From Acholeplasmataceae bacterium (GTDB lineage Bacteria > Bacillota_I > Bacilli_A > Acholeplasmatales > Acholeplasmataceae), in assembly GCA_003497445.1 (NCBI GenBank), contig DNNX01000071.1:1-5696 (forward strand): DNA of 5,696 bases, read 5' to 3'. The translations under genes and the position numbers were made by a program. Within the stretch, counting starts at the first letter, position 1, and every line of letters starts with the position of its first letter. The notes below the pieces were generated by a model. That model was not told where the DNA came from and searched no databases. It saw only the letters and a program-made list of their open reading frames with translations. Positions 4,222-5,696 of this stretch are shown here, piece after piece.

Positions 4222-5352
4222 ATGTTGTTTTCTATAGAAAGAGATGTTTTACTAAATCACTTAAATATCATACAAAAAGGGTTACCTGTAAAAACCCCAA
4301 TGCCTATTTTATATGCGATTAAATTTGAGGTTTTACAAGATTATATGATTTTAACAACGTCGAATTCAGATGTTGCCATTCAAATAATTGTAGATGATCC
4401 ATCACTCAACATCCAAACATCAGGAAAAACAGTGATTCCAGGGCGTTATCTAATTGATATTGTAAGAAAAGTAGTATCTAAAAATATTGAATTTGCCCTT
4501 ATTGAACAAAATATCATGGTGATTCGTGCAGATAAATCTGAATTTAAATTACGTTTAATGGATGTAGAAGATTATCCAGATATCGATTTTATGGATTTAA
4601 ACGATCCGTTAACATTTGATCCTAAAGTATTATCAGATGTCATCAAAGAAACGAATTTTGCAACCTCTCAAAACGAGAAACGTCCTGTACTCACAGGTGT
4701 TGATTTCAAATTTTTAGAGAAAAAACTATTTTGTGTCGCAACCGATTCATATCGTCTCGCTCAAAAAGATATTGCGTTTGACTTAGAACGTGAACCATTC
4801 GATCTTGTGATCCCTAACAAAAGTTTAGATGAACTTCAAAAAATACTAGAAACCATTCAAACGCCTGTTGAACTATACATTAATCCAAATAAAGTTTTAT
4901 TTAAGTTCGAAAATATTCTTTTTCAAACAAGACTTCTTGAAGGATCTTATCCAGATACAATGAGAATTATTCCAAAATCATTTGTCGTTGAAATCCCATT
5001 TCATAAAGAACAATTACTTTCAGCATTAGATCGTGTGTCATTATTATCTCCAAAAGAAAGAGAAACAAATGTGAATATTGTGAAACTTGCGTTGAAAGAG
5101 AATCAAGTGGTTGAAATTAGCTCAACCAATGCTGAGATTGGAGATGCTTCAGAAGAAATTATTCCTTCAGGAGAAGTTAAAGGACCTCAAATTAAACTTG
5201 CTTTTTCTTCTAAATACCTCAAAGAAGCTTTAAAAACATTTCATTCAGAAGAAGTTGTCATCTCATTTTCAGGAGAAATTAAACCATTTATCATTACAGG
5301 TAAAGATGATCCTTCGTTATTACACTTGATTCTTCCTGTAAGACTAGATTAA
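4222..5352 (+). CDS. dnaN: DNA polymerase III sliding clamp, beta subunit
   Basis: A homodimeric ring that slides on DNA and tethers the replicative polymerase and many repair and lagging-strand factors. The 376-residue length fits the family (B. subtilis 378, E. coli 366). The protein has the usual three similar clamp folds, about 1-125, 127-250 and 252-376. Recognisable features are the N-terminal M-x-F-S-I-E-R-D-x-L opening, the L-T-G-V-D-F segment near 157-162 followed by A-T-D-S-Y-R-L-A (174-181) in domain 2, the S-Y-P-D segment in the late middle domain, and the C-terminal L-P-V-R-L-D, matching the family's conserved PVR end that lines the partner-binding pocket. No disruption is seen. 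It follows dnaA in the same direction and is closed by a strong terminator, so dnaA-dnaN form a replication unit separate from yaaA. Confidence 0.98.
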   Translation: MLFSIERDVLLNHLNIIQKGLPVKTPMPILYAIKFEVLQDYMILTTSNSDVAIQIIVDDPSLNIQTSGKTVIPGRYLIDIVRKVVSKNIEFALIEQNIMVIRADKSEFKLRLMDVEDYPDIDFMDLNDPLTFDPKVLSDVIKETNFATSQNEKRPVLTGVDFKFLEKKLFCVATDSYRLAQKDIAFDLEREPFDLVIPNKSLDELQKILETIQTPVELYINPNKVLFKFENILFQTRLLEGSYPDTMRIIPKSFVVEIPFHKEQLLSALDRVSLLSPKERETNVNIVKLALKENQVVEISSTNAEIGDASEEIIPSGEVKGPQIKLAFSSKYLKEALKTFHSEEVVISFSGEIKPFIITGKDDPSLLHLILPVRLD

Positions 5353-5370
5353 AAAATAGCAAAATGCATT

Positions 5371-5404
5371 AAAAGCCGAAATTTTATCAAATTCGGCTTT
5401 TTTT
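5371..5404 (+). terminator. Intrinsic terminator after dnaN
   Basis: A perfect stem of at least nine pairs (AAAGCCGAA at 5372-5380 with TTCGGCTTT at 5392-5400) and an 11-base loop run into seven T (5398-5404). It begins about 20 bases after the dnaN stop and separates dnaN from yaaA. Confidence 0.93.
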
Positions 5405-5470
5405 ATTAAATCGACATCAAACCCCACTTACATATAAAAAATGAAAAAAACACTATTTTTATAAGTTTTG

Positions 5471-5479
5471 TGGTATAAT
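5471..5479 (+). promoter_or_regulatory. yaaA promoter (extended -10), placing the transcript start at the ATG
   Basis: TGGTATAAT is a TGn-extended, perfect TATAAT -10. The sequence at the -35 position has no resemblance to TTGACA. Only six bases (5480-5485) lie between the hexamer and the yaaA ATG at 5486, so the usual start seven bases downstream falls on the A of the ATG. Confidence 0.75.
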
Positions 5480-5485
5480 ATACCT

Positions 5486-5696
5486 ATGAATGCGTCTCAA
5501 AACTTTAAACTAAAAAAAGAATTTATTACACTGGGTCAACTCGTGAAAGCGTGTGGTTTTATAGCTTCTGGTGGAGATGCTAAAACGTATTTATTAAACA
5601 TGCCTGCCAAAGTGAATGGTGTTCATAAAACAACACGCAAAACAAAAGTTGTTGTTGGGGATGTCGTCGAAATTGAAAATAGCATAATTTATATTG
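5486..5696 (+). CDS. yaaA: S4-domain RNA-binding protein YaaA (RlbA family), partial at right edge
   Basis: Seventy codons are visible, and the frame is still open at the window's end. The family is about 70 residues, so probably only a few are missing, unless it is fused to something downstream. The S4 fold spans about residues 13-63: F-I-T-L-G-Q-L-V-K, then the S-G-G-D-A-K loop (28-33), V-N-G (43-45), a basic stretch with T-R-K-T-K (50-54), and the closing V-G-D-V-V (57-61). Small S4 proteins of this type sit between dnaN and recF in many Firmicutes and are linked to ribosomes or RNA; the exact role is unclear. There is no Shine-Dalgarno sequence; the adjacent -10 box implies a leaderless mRNA. 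An upstream ATG at 5441 hits a stop after seven codons, so 5486 is the best start. Confidence 0.9.
   Translation, partial: MNASQNFKLKKEFITLGQLVKACGFIASGGDAKTYLLNMPAKVNGVHKTTRKTKVVVGDVVEIENSIIYI

Overview
This window is a replication-origin (oriC) region from a low-GC, Gram-positive-type bacterium. The gene order, read outwards from the origin, is jag-yidC-rnpA-rpmH on the minus strand and dnaA-dnaN-yaaA on the plus strand, which is the classic Firmicutes/Mollicutes origin arrangement. UGA is used as a stop (rnpA and yidC both end in TGA) and tryptophan is encoded by TGG (for example Trp8 of DnaA), so this is not a UGA=Trp mycoplasma. The strong AT bias, YidC as a lipoprotein, and the compact gene set would fit an Acholeplasma/Izemoplasma-like mollicute or an erysipelotrichial relative. 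That placement is an inference.

Left arm (1-2411, minus strand): rpmH (ribosomal protein L34) is driven by a near-perfect sigma-A promoter. A hairpin plus U-run separates it from rnpA (RNase P protein). rnpA, yidC and jag are then tightly coupled by two 4-base ATGA stop/start overlaps. jag runs off the window's left edge within its R3H domain. This operon joins ribosome assembly, tRNA maturation, membrane-protein insertion and a KH/R3H RNA-binding regulator.

Origin (2412-2727 and 4084-4221): the 316-base divergent spacer holds five DnaA boxes (three exact TTATCCACA, two with one mismatch) followed by a T-rich tract. A sixth, exact box lies between dnaA and dnaN next to a stretch of almost pure A/T. 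The boxes on the two sides of dnaA sit in an identical 18-bp direct repeat. The layout resembles the bipartite oriC of Bacillus subtilis.

Right arm (2728-5696, plus strand): dnaA (initiator ATPase), dnaN (sliding clamp) with its own extended -10 promoter and a strong terminator, and then the start of yaaA (small S4 RNA-binding protein), which runs off the right edge. yaaA has no Shine-Dalgarno sequence and its -10 box lies so close to the ATG that the mRNA is probably leaderless.

I found no wholly new system. The gene content is ordinary core-genome. The points worth a second look are the repeat architecture of the origin, the leaderless yaaA, the terminator in front of an SD-less rnpA, and the large, apparently duplicated extracytoplasmic part of YidC.
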